Shown here: in pieces, positions 34,667 through 46,394 of the stretch
How the letters are laid out: each line of letters begins with the position of its first letter
Numbering within the stretch: position 1 is the stretch's first letter
Origin: Bryum argenteum
Lineage: Eukaryota > Streptophyta > Bryopsida > Bryales > Bryaceae
Direction of reading: 5' to 3'
Assembly: GCA_037043015.1 (NCBI GenBank)
Contig: CM073329.1
Location: 14,896,648-14,960,647 of the forward strand
Length of the DNA stretch: 64,000 bases
The notes under the pieces: model-generated
Database searches by the model: none
Told to the model about the DNA's origin: nothing
Seen by the model: the letters and a program-made list of their open reading frames with translations, nothing else
Translations under genes and position numbers: made by a program

Positions 34667-35581
34667 CTACATTGTCGGTGTGCGCGCGAGTCCTTTTGCG
34701 AAATGTCGTTTCTTACCGCACCTAAAGCATCTGCTAGGGACTTGGTCGCGGAAACGTTTGTTGTGGGAAGCTGATTCTTTCGGGTTGGAAGTAATAGCTT
34801 TGCGGGCGCCCTTATGCCGCTGCTTCCAAGGTGTCTTCCGTCGACCGGCAGGTTGACTCTGGTCGGCTTTCTGCTGCGGGTCTTTTACATAATTTAACTC
34901 AGGGATCGGTTTGGTGCCTGCAGGTCGCTGATTATTTATGTCCTTCGCCAGATTGTTATACTTCTCATTTTCAGTCAGGTATAACAGCAAATCTCGAGAT
35001 TCTTTATATTTGATCACCATCAGTGATTCTCTCAGCATCATTCGTTGTGGACCCATTGTGGATAAAATTTTATAGATTATCTGGTCCTCAGTTACAAGTT
35101 TCTCACAATATTGTAATTTTGCGACAAGCGTAAATAAAGCTGTTTTAAATTCTTCAATCTTGTCGAAGTCCATATATCGCAGGTTTGACCATTCCGTCCA
35201 GACTTCAGGGAACAATATTTCCTTCATTATTTCGAAGCGCCGCTTTATCTCTGCCCACAACTCGTAAGGCTGCTCGAATTGATACATTTGCAGAGCAAGC
35301 TCGTCTTTCAAGCGGAGGCGAATATATAAGTTTGCAGTTTTCAATTGCTTGGATGTAAAGTTTCTCGCAGTGACTGGGATTATGTGGGTCGGATCCTCAG
35401 CTTGCTTCTTAGTATGTTCCTCAAATTGTGAGTTAGGCATTGGAGGAATGATCGTCTCATCTAAGTTCTTACTGGCAAGGTATTGTGACATGTTAAGTGT
35501 CCACATTATATAATTAGATCCATCGGTTTCTAATGATTTGAAACCAGGATTTGAGGGAGTAGTTGTTGTATCAGTAGCCAT
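34667..35581 (-). CDS. Copia Gag protein with zinc knuckle
   Basis: A 304-codon open frame starting at 35,581. It has the Copia Gag features FKSLETDGSNYIMWTLNM, MYQFEQPYELWAEIKRRFE and a basic tail before the knuckle CFRCGKKRHFAKGLA. The knuckle keeps CX2CX4H but lacks the last Cys. Gag would package the element RNA in particles. It ends just after the knuckle, where the pol frames begin. Confidence 0.85.
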   Translation of the reverse strand: MATDTTTTPSNPGFKSLETDGSNYIMWTLNMSQYLASKNLDETIIPPMPNSQFEEHTKKQAEDPTHIIPVTARNFTSKQLKTANLYIRLRLKDELALQMYQFEQPYELWAEIKRRFEIMKEILFPEVWTEWSNLRYMDFDKIEEFKTALFTLVAKLQYCEKLVTEDQIIYKILSTMGPQRMMLRESLMVIKYKESRDLLLYLTENEKYNNLAKDINNQRPAGTKPIPELNYVKDPQQKADQSQPAGRRKTPWKQRHKGARKAITSNPKESASHNKRFRDQVPSRCFRCGKKRHFAKGLARTPTM

Positions 35582-36264
35582 TTATGGATAGTAAGAATTG
35601 ACAGAAATGTAGAATATGTGAGAAATGAAATGTTTCTTTCTACTATTGAAAACGTATGTGAGTATTTATCTCATTTTCATCGTCATAGAATGTATGCTTT
35701 AAGATGAAGTAATATGATGGTGTTGCAATACGATATCTCAATGATCAATCACATCAAGAGGCGAGCCAGGCGAGCAGGAATCTTCCAAAATCTTTGCATG
35801 CGCTTCCTATTTATGGTGGAGTATGTGGGCTTTTTAGTTACATGGACGCCACCAGTATGGTTGATTTTTGATTGATTTTGGAGGATCAGGTAACTCTTTC
35901 CGGAATAAAATTGGGCGGCTCCCTTCTGAGTACTTTCTTATTTGGGGTGATTTGAACTATTACATTTGTTCCCTACGGTTTGCAGCTCAAGTTCGTTCAT
36001 GATGATTCCATCAACATCGAGACGAAACTGATCGTCAAAACCCCATTACTTCTTCCGTGCTAACTTCAATTTCTTGAAAACCCCACTGAGTCAATTCATA
36101 TTGCAGGTACTCCTTTCTGTACAATCCGCATGCAGAATGATCTGCACCATAATTTTGTCAGCAAAAGTCACAAGCAAACAAACAGGTGCCTGCCTCGCCC
36201 GTTTGAATTGTCAGCTTTGATCATAAAATCTCTGATCAATGAAATCAGTTTTTTTTTTTTTTTT

Positions 36265-36284
36265 CTCAAGCAGTGCTGATAACG
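36265..36284 (-). promoter_or_regulatory. Likely primer-binding site of the Copia element
   Basis: On the minus strand CGTTATCAGCACTGCTTGAG follows the 5' LTR directly. The TATCAG core resembles primer sites complementary to initiator-Met tRNA in Copia elements, but the match is partial. Confidence 0.5.
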
Positions 36285-36531
36285 TGATAAATCATATTGA
36301 AGTAAGTGAAATGCAGTCTGTCCCGAACCCATGCATTGGGCTGCCTACGTACCTTCAGCCCGAAGCTTTTTTTTTAGGATCAGGGACTCACGTAGTTCTG
36401 TGCTACATGGGTGTGGGCAGTTACTGTAACTGCCACTAGCCTATTATTCAGTACCATAGTATAATACTGTACTCCACTACTCTTTCCAGATCTACTGTAG
36501 AACCGAGCCTATACAAGCCTACGGCTTGACA
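36285..36531 (-). repeat. Copia 5' LTR
   Basis: In element orientation it starts TGTCAAGCCG and ends TTTATCA. It is flanked outside by ATATA. Confidence 0.95.
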
Positions 36532-36536
36532 ATATA

Positions 36537-37837
36537 TAATATTTTATTTATTTAATAAAATAATTCAACTATATTATTTTATTTCATCACAAAAGTGTTA
36601 TATATATGCATTTCAAACTTAAATAAATATTATTATGTACTCTATTTACAATTCAGTTTTTAAACTCTACTCCACTCGCTAGTAGCATTGATGTATGAGG
36701 CACATACGAAGCCTTGGTCATATATAAAATATTTCTAGACTCAGCAAAAACGTCCGCGGACCCATATAAATCCGTCCTTTCAATACATACCTGTAATCTA
36801 CTAAGCCTTGAATTAAGGTACCATAAGGTTTCGTTTGGTGGTTAACACAAGCGTCCAGGAAAAACCGAAGGCTTTTACAAATGCAGCCTATGAAAATTGT
36901 GAAATAGCCTACAAAATTTTGAAAGTGTAGGACGTAGAATCGAAGAAAATTTAGAAGCACTAGATTTTAGCCTCTCCTTTAAAAAAAATGTAAGATTTTT
37001 TGCCTATAGATATTACAAAAGAGAGGATTTTAGCCAATCATAATTCTGGAATGTAAGAAATCAACTCGTCCAAATATGGATCCTTAGGCTCATACTCGAG
37101 GCTATTGGGTGTGCCACGGACATCAATATCAATGAAACCCTCGTACCTATAAACCCTAACAGCATGCTACTGGTAACTTGCAATAGTGTTGCTCTATCTT
37201 TGTCCTCCCCGCCAGCTTCCTTCTCCCGCATGTTTCAGCCGCGATCTTGCAAATTGTCTTAGCTTATCGCATCCTCGATATCTAATTCTGCCATCCTAAA
37301 AGCCACTTCTTCTTACACTAGCTTGAAGTAGCACACACGGTGTGGTGCCTCTCCTTGATCTTTGAAACCTGGAGCGAAAGGCAGATATCATGTGTAACAT
37401 TGTCGGTGTATGATACTTTGTAATACAGATTTCCTCACCTAGTGTTTCAGATCTGAACATTCTATGCTTGAGATTTGATTCAATCTACATTTCGTGTTCA
37501 GGTTTGCAAAATCTGAAGTATTGGCGCCAAAGTCCAACATTGGCCCGAAGCTGAGTTGTGCACTTGTGCCATACGCCATATTACACTTTCAAGAGATTAG
37601 ATATCTTTTCCCTTTTTGTTCCATATTACTTGGTTGTGAATTTTGGTTTTAGTGACAAAACGTCAAAGAACCGTGACTGACGTGTTTCTTAGAGTTGAGT
37701 GTCCTAAGGAGTCTTTAGACTTACAAATAAAATTAATCGATGTTTTTCCATTCACTTCCACAGAACATAATCAAGAAAATATTATATAAAAAACTAATGA
37801 AAAATGGAATGATGCATGATATGATTTATTTGATTGA
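36537..37837. other. AT-rich stretch before the hAT remnant
   Basis: No host gene is seen. Short repeated words such as TAGCCTACAAAATTTT near 36,908 resemble words around 40,100-40,290 beyond the hAT gene, so both may be outer parts of one element. No clean inverted repeat or 8-bp duplication was found. Confidence 0.3.
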
Positions 37838-39886
37838 GTGAAATTTAATAAAGAACAAGGGAGAGTGTTTTGTAAAATATGTAGGGAGGAGGGTGAGAAA
37901 TTTGTATTTGCAACCAAAGGTTCAACCAATGTCAAAATTTCAACCTTACAGTATAACTCTAAAAGTCAAGAACATAAAAAATTATCGTGGGCTAAACATG
38001 GGGAAAAAACTTTAGAAAAATGTACGGCCAATGCCAATAGAGCATGTGATGACGCAATAATGTCCCTATTTAGGGTTGTTTACTTTTTAGGTAAAGAGTC
38101 TATTACATCTCAAAAATTTCCATCTTTGTGTGAATTGCTTATTTCTTGTAAGATACAAATAACCGAGAAATTGTATCATATTGGGAAAGCTTGTGTAGAG
38201 AACTAGAGATGACATTTGCAATTTCTAGTATCATTCAAAGACAAATTCTAAATAAAATCAGAGATTCTAGATTTTTTGGAATTATGGTTGATGAATGTAC
38301 TGATATTGCTGTTTTGGGTCATCTTGTTGTTTTTGCCACCTTTGTAGATGGCAATATGGTCAAGACTTGTTTTCTTGGTTTGTTATGGATAGTTGATGGA
38401 CAAAAAAATTCAAGTATCATATTTGACCTATTAGTTAGTGCTTTAAAGACTTGGGGGTTGGACATGAGAAGATATGTAGGTTTTGGATCAGATGGTGCAT
38501 TTACTATGGTGGAAAAAAATACTGGAGTAGTTGCCCTCCTCAAAAAGGTGAACCCCTTCCTAACTTCTACTCATAGTGTTGCTCACAGAACAAATTTGGC
38601 TGCATTCGAAGCTTCTAAGAGTGAGAATTTTAAAGAATTATCTAACGACGTTGATTCAGTACTAAATGCATTGGCTAGTCATTACAAGCTCTACAAAATG
38701 AATTAAATGATGCCCAAAGGACACTAAAAAGGTATCATAAAATTCGGTGGCTTTCTAGATTTCAAGCCATAAGTACACTATGTGACTCTTTAGACTCTGT
38801 TTTAGTATACTTACGCGATTCCTCATCTTCTCTTGATGGTATCCCTACACTATATGGTAAGTTGGGGGAATTTCAATTTATTTACATTCTATATTTTTTG
38901 GCAAACATTTTACAAGTGCTTGCAAAATTATCCAAAATCTTTCAATCTAAAGTAGTAGACATTTCTTGTTTGGGAGCTATTGTAAATAGTGAAATAGCCA
39001 CTATTAAAATGTGCTTCTTGGTTGATTCTTGTGATTTGAATTAAGATACGTATAATCCCTCTTTAGAATTCTATGTGATTATTGAATTTGGACCTCCAGG
39101 TGAATTTCTTAGGCGCTTTCCAAGTAAAATCAGGGGTCCAAATTTCATAGTGTGGACATGATTCGGAATCCTAGTGGGGTTGATTTAGAGTCAACACTTT
39201 GCTTTCAAAAATCGTATACTAAGGGAGTTTGTGATGCATTGGAAAGTAGATTTGTGACAAATGATATAATTGATTGTTTCAAAATTATGAGCCCTACTAA
39301 TTTGCCTCAAAGACAAGTTGGCTTGAACTCTTATGGTGTGATGCAGTTAGATTTGCTTTTAAAGCAATGTGGAGAAGAGAATTGCATTGGAGGCACAATT
39401 TATCCTCCTTTAGTAAATGCCCTAGCTTGCAAACAAGAATTTCTTGCTTTCAAAGTGCAAGGTAGTTGTGAATGGGGTGATCGTACCTTTGAAGATTTAT
39501 GGACATCCATAAGTTGGAGTCCTTCTTTAAAGTTGAAATTTCCTAACCTCTTAACTCTTTCTGACATTGCCAAATGTCAATGTGTTATCACAGCTACTTG
39601 TGAGAGAGCATTTTATGTGCAGAATAACATGAAGCAAAAGAATAGAAATCGAATGACAACATCTCACTTGGATAGTGTGATGCGAGTGGCAATTGAAGGA
39701 CCAACTAAAGATTTTGAGTTTATTTTGCAAGAAGCTATAGCTTTATGGAAAGACTCAAGAAAGTTTAAATATTTGTTTACTAATCCGAAGAGATATCTGG
39801 CAGGGGCAACAGAGGTTGAATATGAAGATGGTGAGGAATTTAAACCCTTACCTAAGTTGCATGTATGCAACTTCATACATTTATAA
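37838..39886 (+). pseudogene. Decayed hAT-superfamily transposase
   Basis: Three open pieces lie in order. The first (to 38,206) has a TTF/BED-like zinc finger region, KFNKEQGRVFCKICREEG with a later SKSQEHKKL. The second (38,191-38,706) has the catalytic-domain text FFGIMVDECTDIAVLGHLVV, VGFGSDGAFTMV and THSVAHRTNLAAFEASKS, in the style of the animal ZNF862-like and plant hAT proteins. The third (39,152-39,886) ends with the hAT dimerisation region LLTLSDIAKCQCVITATCER and NRNRMTTSHLDSVMRVAIEG. Stops at about 38,704 and 39,043 and frame changes separate them, so it is inactive. Confidence 0.8.
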
Positions 39887-40523
39887 TCAACTCTTCTCAA
39901 GAAATAGTTGGCTAATCTTTAGTTTTGAAATTTGAATTGTATTTGTATTTGAATGCTTGTGTAGATAGAAAATCCCTCCAACATACAATTTTCTTTGGTT
40001 GTAGATGGTTTGGTATGTTGGAGGTGAGAATCCTTGGCCATCAAGTGGATGATGGGCTACCAGATTCAATTCCTGCCAAGGATACTAATTATTTAATGAA
40101 GTAATATTGAATCCAAAACCTACTACATTAAATTTTTGAAGGATTACAACCTACTAAAATTTTGATCTGAAGGCAATTGGCCAGTAACTTAGAAATATTA
40201 CAAGTTTTCAACCTACAAATTTTCATCATTGTAGGATGTAGCCTATGCTCTTGGAGAAATAACCTATGCCCTTTTCTAGATGTAGGCTATTAACCTTAAT
40301 ATTTCAAAAAACTTCCCGAACGCTGGTTAGCACTCATGGCCCCAGTGAGGAGGTGGTGAATTCTACTTCTCATGCCGGCGTGATGCTCACCACCAAAGTT
40401 CACGCAACTATGGTGGGGGGCTCTTGGACCTTGTTGTATGGATACCTCAAAGCCCTTCAAAGGAATATCATGTGGGATATATTTAAGACACTTGTAGTTA
40501 GGTAGGAACTAGCACAGTGTTCG
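39887..40523. other. Downstream flank of the hAT remnant
   Basis: Non-coding, with repeated short words of the type ACCTACNAAATTTT. No gene is recognised. Confidence 0.3.
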
Positions 40524-40645
40524 CCTCGAAAGGGATTAGTAGTCCCGCCATTGGTGTGATGACCTCTATGCACACATCCAAGGAAGAATGAACACTCTAT
40601 TCACTCTGGCCTCTAAATAGGTTGGAGTTTCTCTTCTTCTAAGTC
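40524..40645 (+). repeat. Dispersed repeat R2, copy 1
   Basis: It matches 44,405-44,555 in inverted orientation with moderate divergence. Shared landmarks are GGGNTTAGTAGTCCCGCCAT and AAATAGGTTGGANTT. It is non-coding. Confidence 0.6.
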
Positions 40646-40650
40646 ATGAA

Positions 40651-41977
40651 TTTGTACAAAGGGGATTACGAACCCATGTTCATTTACCCTCAGCTTGACC
40701 GTCCACGACGACGTTCCTTAGCGAAGTTCCCCTCCATGAACAAAGTTCCCCATAACTGCCGCTTCGGGTCCCGATCGATTGCTGCAGAACAAATCCATCC
40801 CCCGCCCAGAAATTGCGTTTTTCCAACACCCCATCTCCTGCTCGATTTCAATAGCCACTACCCCACCAGTTTTCCTGCCGGATACCAATTTATTCCTCCT
40901 CAGATGCTCCGGGCTGCCCCCAAATTATGCCTCGGGCATTTAAGGGTTAACCTTTTTTCACACTATAGAGAACCCTTTTGTGTCAATGCAAAAGAAAGAA
41001 AAAAATTAAAAAGTAAAAAAGAGTCAAAAACTGCATGCCTCGGACATCTTTGAGAGGCAGGGAACCAAAATTCGCAGGGATATTATGGGGTACCGTACAG
41101 AACAAGTAGGGCACATTGCCCCAAGATCAAGATAAAGTTGGCACACATTCTCTTCGAGATATGGTGGGCCTAAAAAGACAAGATATACATGTACAGTACT
41201 CGTAGCCACACATGCAAGCCACCTCGATCTGATTGCAAGTGACCATGTTCCCATCCAGTCGCCACCACTTGCCTGAATATGCACCACTAGAACTCACTAA
41301 AATCTGAAAATAACATGCTCTTTCTCCTGAAATGAATCCGTGCTTGGAACAAGACATTGAGAACCAATCGTCAGATAATGAAAATTGCTTCAAAATTAGC
41401 ATTTCTGGATGTGCGAGAGACTTGCTGGTCTTGATGGAGTTCATAAAGCTCGCAAATCCACACTCGAGGACCTCAAAACAAGACAATATACAGTCTTCAC
41501 ACACTAAAGATCTTGTGTGTCCAAAGTCCAGGACCTCGATACAAAATCAAAGTCTTCACGCACCAAAAGAACATGCATGTACAAAATCCAAGACTCTTCA
41601 ATGGTGATATGATACCAAAGAGCTGCGACATTTGTCAGTTTACTCAAGAAAGGAATATATGGTTTTCAGAAGAGTCTGAATGATCAATGTGAGCTAAAAT
41701 ACTTACAACTATCTTCAGTAAGGCAGAGAAACTTATCCGACATTCGCATCACTGAATCTTCGATTCCCGTAATTCAAGCAACTCTGCACGTATATCAATC
41801 AATTTTGACATTTTCTCTGTTTTTCTATAAAAAGTACCTGCACATTCCCCAATGCTAACAAGTCCAAATCCAGTGAAGCAGTCTTGGTGCTAACCACATT
41901 CCTCGCACCGATCAGTATGAATCGATCGAAGAAGACAGCTTCTGACAAGGTCCTAAAGCTACTGCTGAAGTGATCGA
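40651..41977. other. Non-coding stretch downstream of the PLAC8 gene
   Basis: It holds another TTTAAGGGTTAA end at 40,939-40,950 (listed separately) and short chance frames. The part next to 41,977 is probably PLAC8 3' UTR. Confidence 0.4.
40910..40950 (-). repeat. End of a TTAACCCTTAAA element
   Basis: Read on the minus strand it starts TTAACCCTTAAATGCC and continues through ATTTGGGGGCAGCCC. This matches the left end of the MITE at 6793, which has ATTTGGGCAGCCC at the same distance. The other end was not found. Confidence 0.5.
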
Positions 41978-43525
41978 TCAATACCGGGGTTTTGGGGCTA
42001 CGAAGTGTTGTTGGAGAGGGGCAGAGGTGATGGTTTGGGTGCCCCAAAACTCAGGGCCGAAGCTGCGGTAATGGATTTCCCGATGCTCCTGGCAGAAGGC
42101 GCACGGCCAGCAGAGGCAGTGCACGACGGAGTCCGGCACGGGACCTTCAGGGATGTTGTACTTGGCACGCAGCCGGCCTCGGTAAGAGGAGGAGTACAGG
42201 CAGCCCAGAGCAATCGTGTGCTGAAGCGCCCACCACACCGCTGCCGTTGTCCAACAGGAATTCTTCCCCCCGTCCAAAGCCTCCGCGTTTCGCCCGAATG
42301 CGAAGCACGGGAAGAATATGGTGAAACAACACATGGGCACATCTGCACAGCAATCGAATAGCCCCGTGCTCCACATCGGTTGATTCTGCAGCACACATGA
42401 AACCGCACAAACATCCATCAGGCTTCCTAGAACAGAAAGTTCTTCAACTCTGATGTTTAACGTTCACTGTATGATTCTAACAAGATACTGCATCGGAAGA
42501 TGCTGTCACAATATTAAAACAGAGGCTCGATATGCACACAAGTTTGCTAAGGAAGAGAATTCACGGACATGATTGTCAAAGAGCTTCTTGCCACATTGTA
42601 ACGATTTCATAGACCTGCGTTTGATCTTTACTGGGATTCTCCAACAAGTTTGAGGGGTTAAGCTTTCGACAACGTTCACTGAATCATTCTAACAAGACAC
42701 TGCATCGAAAGTCGCTATCACGATATCAAAAGGCGAGCTCGGTTTGCAAAGGAACAGAGATCACGGACATAATTGTCGGGGAGCTTATTGTAACAATTTC
42801 ATAGACATGTGTTAGAACTAATGGAATTCTACGCGATTCACAGTATCATTCGGATTAGAGAACCACATGCTCTCACTATCTCAAAATGCAAGCGATTATC
42901 CTGCATACAAGTTTCAAGGAAGACGAGGAATCACGGGCATGCTCATCGAGACATTGTATCAATTGCGTTCAAAATTCTCCAACAAGCCTAAGTGTTTTTG
43001 AGATCCAGCTTCCGACAAACGACAGAATAATACCCGAAAATTGCGTAGACGTCGCTTACTTCATCGAAACTAGCTGGCTTTCGACAGTTTAAGGACGAGA
43101 AAATCACGGACATGATTATCGGAAAGCTTATTGTCGTATTGTAACCTGCATTTATTCACTAGGCATTTTGGATAATGAAGTACCGGCAAGGAGGATGCAA
43201 ATCATCGTCAAACTCTTCGATCAAGCCCTTTCACAAAGCTCTCCGAAGTATGTACGTGATTCCAAACATCTAATCGTAAATTTGATTGGAGGCCAAAATT
43301 CGAAAGAATCTGTACTCTGTTGTTGGACTAAGAGGTGTGAGAATTACGAAGCACAGTGCATTGATCTATTGGCGAGTGAAAAGCCTATACCTGCCAGAAG
43401 GGAATTTCGAAATCCGGAAGCTGGGTCTTATGCAATGCACCTCCACGCCCTGGATGAGGAAGCAAGGGCGTCTTCTCCGTCGAGGTCGACGCTGAAGTCG
43501 AGGATTGCTTCTTCTTCGTCGCCAT
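41978..43525 (-). CDS. PLAC8 (Cys-rich) family membrane protein
   Basis: Two exons (43,391-43,525 and 42,385-41,978) join in phase to 180 aa. PLAC8/plant-cadmium-resistance-type proteins are small Cys-rich plasma-membrane proteins tied to metal export or cell-size control. The signature is clear: MWSTGLFDCCADVPMCC with CFAFGRNAEAL downstream, then a hydrophobic run (TTAAVWWALQHTIALGCLYS) and CLCWPCAFCQEHREI near the C-terminus. The N-terminal exon is Ser/Thr/Lys-rich and ends FEIPFWQ; its donor (GTATAG) and the acceptor before NQPMWS fit GT-AG. An alternative start inside the intron (42,418) would give only 146 aa and lacks the exon-one tail. The 1-kb intron is made of decayed tandem repeats. 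The substrate cannot be told from sequence. Confidence 0.9.
42430..43145. repeat. Decayed tandem repeats in the PLAC8 intron
   Basis: Units of roughly 160-230 bp recur. CGTTCACTGNATNATTCTAACAAGANACTGCATC lies near 42,463 and 42,674. AATCACGGACATGATTATC-like text lies near 42,560, 42,765, 42,930 and 43,095. Each copy is diverged. No coding function. Confidence 0.65.
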
Positions 43526-44029
43526 GATGAACACACCCAAGAAGCGATTGCTTTACCCTAAACGCATCGATCGCTCACACAGCAACTCGATTCTTTCAAG
43601 ACACAATCGCATTATGATCCCCACACACACAATCCATCAAGCTCGCGAAAGGCATGTTGACTGAAAGCTAAAGAAACGGAAAGCACAGTTTGTTCAGCAC
43701 GCTATCGTTGCAATCCAGAAGCTGCTCAGCAGGAAGCGCTGAAAGCGGAGAACTAGTTTGTGCAGATAGAGATGGCGATTTTGAGGAAGTGGGTTTTGAC
43801 CGAGGGGAAAGTGCGATTACTAAAGTAGTTTCAGAGCAAGATTGTTCAACGGGATTTCGTACGAAGCTGGGGCGGCCATCTTTGGACGGCATTGGGTATG
43901 ATCAGTACATGGTCGGGACCTTCGTGGATGATTGTCGTCTATGATCGCTCGTACACTGTTGATGATGAATGATGCTTTGTATCCTATCGGTTCTTTTGGA
44001 TGCTTTCTTGTGGATGCCTTTCGTGGATG
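43526..44029. other. PLAC8 upstream region
   Basis: Promoter and 5' leader of the PLAC8 gene probably lie here. No motif stands out with confidence. Confidence 0.35.
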
Positions 44030-44225
44030 AATGAGTTTTGATAGTTGTTCGATTGTGGATGATCGTTCAATAGAAGATCAACGATCGGTAGTTGATGGTC
44101 GTTCAGCACTGGATAATCGTTCGTCTGTGGATGACCTTCCGTCCGTCGATGATCGTTCGTCTATGGAAGGTCGTCCGTCGGTAGATGGTTGTTCGTCCAT
44201 GGAAGATTTTCCCTGTAGATGATCA
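44030..44225 (+). repeat. Minisatellite, ~18-bp unit
   Basis: About ten diverged copies of a unit like GTCGATGATCGTTCGTCT. It is open in one frame as repeated S-x-DDRS residues, but this is a product of the repeat and not evidence for a gene. Confidence 0.8.
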
Positions 44226-44404
44226 TTCGGTGCGTTTATTGATGGATGATTGCTTGTTTTTTTGGTAGATCGTTCAAGTGCACTGAAGTTGATACTTGCT
44301 GTTGTCACACTCAATAGTAGAAAGGTGGTTCCAGTAAAGCCACATTTGAAGTCATAGTGGTACTTTAAAGCCATGATATGTCACTATGACTTTACTCATG
44401 GCTT

Positions 44405-44555
44405 TCCTTGAACCAGTTTTCCGAGAGAAGAGGAATTCCAACCTATTTCGAGGCTAGCGTAGAGAGAGTGTTCGTTCGACCTATCCTTGAATTGTATGTT
44501 TGGAAGTCATTACACCAATGGCGGGACTACTAACCCCTCTCGGGATATACACTAT
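44405..44555 (-). repeat. Dispersed repeat R2, copy 2
   Basis: The inverted counterpart of 40,524-40,645. It contains ACACCAATGGCGGGACTACT and CCAACCTATTTCGAGGC. Confidence 0.6.
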
Positions 44556-46016
44556 GCTGGCTATCCACCTTTCCACTACAATAGTGACTATACGATTAGG
44601 GTTGCTATAACTATAAAACTCTTTACACCACTTATACCTACTGATATTACTAAAAGAGGGCAGTTTTATGTACAAAGTTCGCAATCAAAAATTAAATCTT
44701 ACAGAAATCAAATATCAATCAGTATAATCAACACAAAATATGATCTTTCATGTAGTGGATACTATGATCATGGATGGATGATCGCTCGTTGATGGATGCA
44801 AAAGGATCCAGGCAAGGACCACACTATGTGCACCGAACTACAGAATGAACAATGTTCCGGGACACCGCCCCTATGCACTACGGTAATGTCGTCATGTGGA
44901 AGAGTATCTGGAAAGCAATATGGTGATAAGCAACGTACCAGTGCAAATGAAAATTCAGAACTTAACCTCTAAGAAACCTCAGTCATGGAATCTGAAACTC
45001 AAGGTTTGCAAACATCTTTGAGATTAGTGTAGGAAACAGATTTTATTTTGTCTTTAGTCAATTTTACTCATTGCCCATTTTGTCATGCGGTTGTATATAT
45101 GCGGTTGAGAGATGAGATATTGTATGTTTACACCATATTTGACTAGTCTACATTCCCTTGGAGTCTACCAATGCAAGATTGCCATGATAAGGTAAGCAGC
45201 CCCACTACAGATTGCAGTTGCCTTCAAAATCGTGCACAACGAGAATTGATAGAGTAATTCATGGGGTGAGTTCCATTGATGCACACAACAAAGCTGCAGA
45301 ACTCATTTCATACTGTTCGTGAAGGTCGTTTGATACATTTGCCTCGAGACACTACGAATCAGTCTTTCACAAATTTCCACAACAATTGCAGGTATTTAGC
45401 TTATCACTGCAGCATTTGTGGTGTAATCCCTGTTTTTCTGTATCCAAATTTCAGCGTTGGACCTCGTCACAGCAATCCTTGGATGTTGCAATTGTGGATG
45501 TGTATAAAATTACATTTCATCTTGTAACAAGGAACATTGTAGGATCCGCCTGAGTTGATGCCTTACTAACTACCTCGATCGCGTTCCAACATTGCTAACC
45601 CGAATTAGGGTTGGAAAGGAGAGTTGCATACAAGTCTGATTGCTGGCATCAAGAGAACTTAGTAGCCCACGGGGATTGAAATCAATGCATTTGAGGTTAT
45701 TTAGATAGTCAGTGGTTCAACATTCTATAGAATCTAAATTAACCGGTGGGCCCTGGAATTCATTCTGATACTCTGTACTTTGATTTCCTATTGTCTGTTT
45801 AAAAGACTGCGTGATTGTCGCAGTATAGATGGGACTATTAGGGTTCAGAAAGTAGCTTGTATCAAATGTTTATTGAAATGCAGCCAGTCATAGTGACGAC
45901 AACTCTCAATCTTCAGAGAATATAAGGGCTGAATGACTGACTCTTGATTTCGAGAGGTGTAGAGGGGTTACTCTGATGAAAGGTTGCAAAATATGCAGGG
46001 TTTAATTGATTGATCA
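44556..46016. other. Intergenic stretch
   Basis: No gene is recognised. The part near 46,000 is probably leader or promoter of the small ORF that follows. Confidence 0.4.
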
Positions 46017-46394
46017 ATGGCTGAAGATCTGCCCGATGAAACAACGACAGCGAATTCAAGGCCTCCGAGGGACTCCCTGAGCTCTTTGTTCGGGCAAGTG
46101 GCTGCCACCACAGTGCGCAACATTCTGGACGGAGGAGTAGCAACCTTGGAGAAGCTGGACAAGATGCTTGCCGAACGAGTGGCTCAGTTCAACGAGCGCC
46201 GGAAGCAGTTGAAGGTGTTGCAAAACGAGGACGAGCGCCAACATGTGATTGAAACCATGTCCTCAATGCCTCTGGAAGGTAACCACCTCTCCATAGAGAA
46301 TCCACACGATCTGATGGTTGGTTTGTACACAGACCATCGTAAGGACGACGCAGTTTTCAAGCTTCATAACGAGGAACATCTCAAGGACGACTGA
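46017..46394 (+). CDS. Small hydrophilic protein, unrecognised
   Basis: A single uninterrupted 125-codon frame, more GC-rich than its flanks and codon-like throughout. The protein is soluble and charged, with a probable helical middle (VRNILDGGVATLEKLDKMLA, then FNERRKQLKVLQNEDERQHV) that could form a coiled coil. There is no signal peptide or membrane segment. I do not recognise the family. It runs convergently with the ARMC8 gene, whose stop is about 550 bases beyond its end. Confidence 0.5.
   Translation: MAEDLPDETTTANSRPPRDSLSSLFGQVAATTVRNILDGGVATLEKLDKMLAERVAQFNERRKQLKVLQNEDERQHVIETMSSMPLEGNHLSIENPHDLMVGLYTDHRKDDAVFKLHNEEHLKDD

Larger units (their letters stand above)
30824..36531 (-). 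mobile_element. Copia LTR retrotransposon, full length but defective
   Basis: The element is 5,708 bp and transcribed on the minus strand. LTRs of 247 bp (30,824-31,070 and 36,285-36,531) start TG and end CA, and differ by eye at one position (the third base). ATATA is duplicated at 30,819-30,823 and 36,532-36,536. The internal order Gag, integrase, reverse transcriptase, RNase H is that of Copia (Pseudoviridae). The coding region is broken into several frames, and no protease motif was found. Near-identical LTRs imply recent insertion despite the defects, so a helper element probably supplied the proteins. Confidence 0.95.

Noticed and set aside
30239..36439. Plus-strand frames across the Copia element and its LTRs
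   Set aside because: The minus-strand frames carry the Gag, integrase, RT and RNase H motifs; plus-strand frames are shadows.
44031..44222. Open frame of repeated DDRS-like residues
   Set aside because: It is the translation of an 18-bp minisatellite; frames on both strands stay open because the unit length is a multiple of three.
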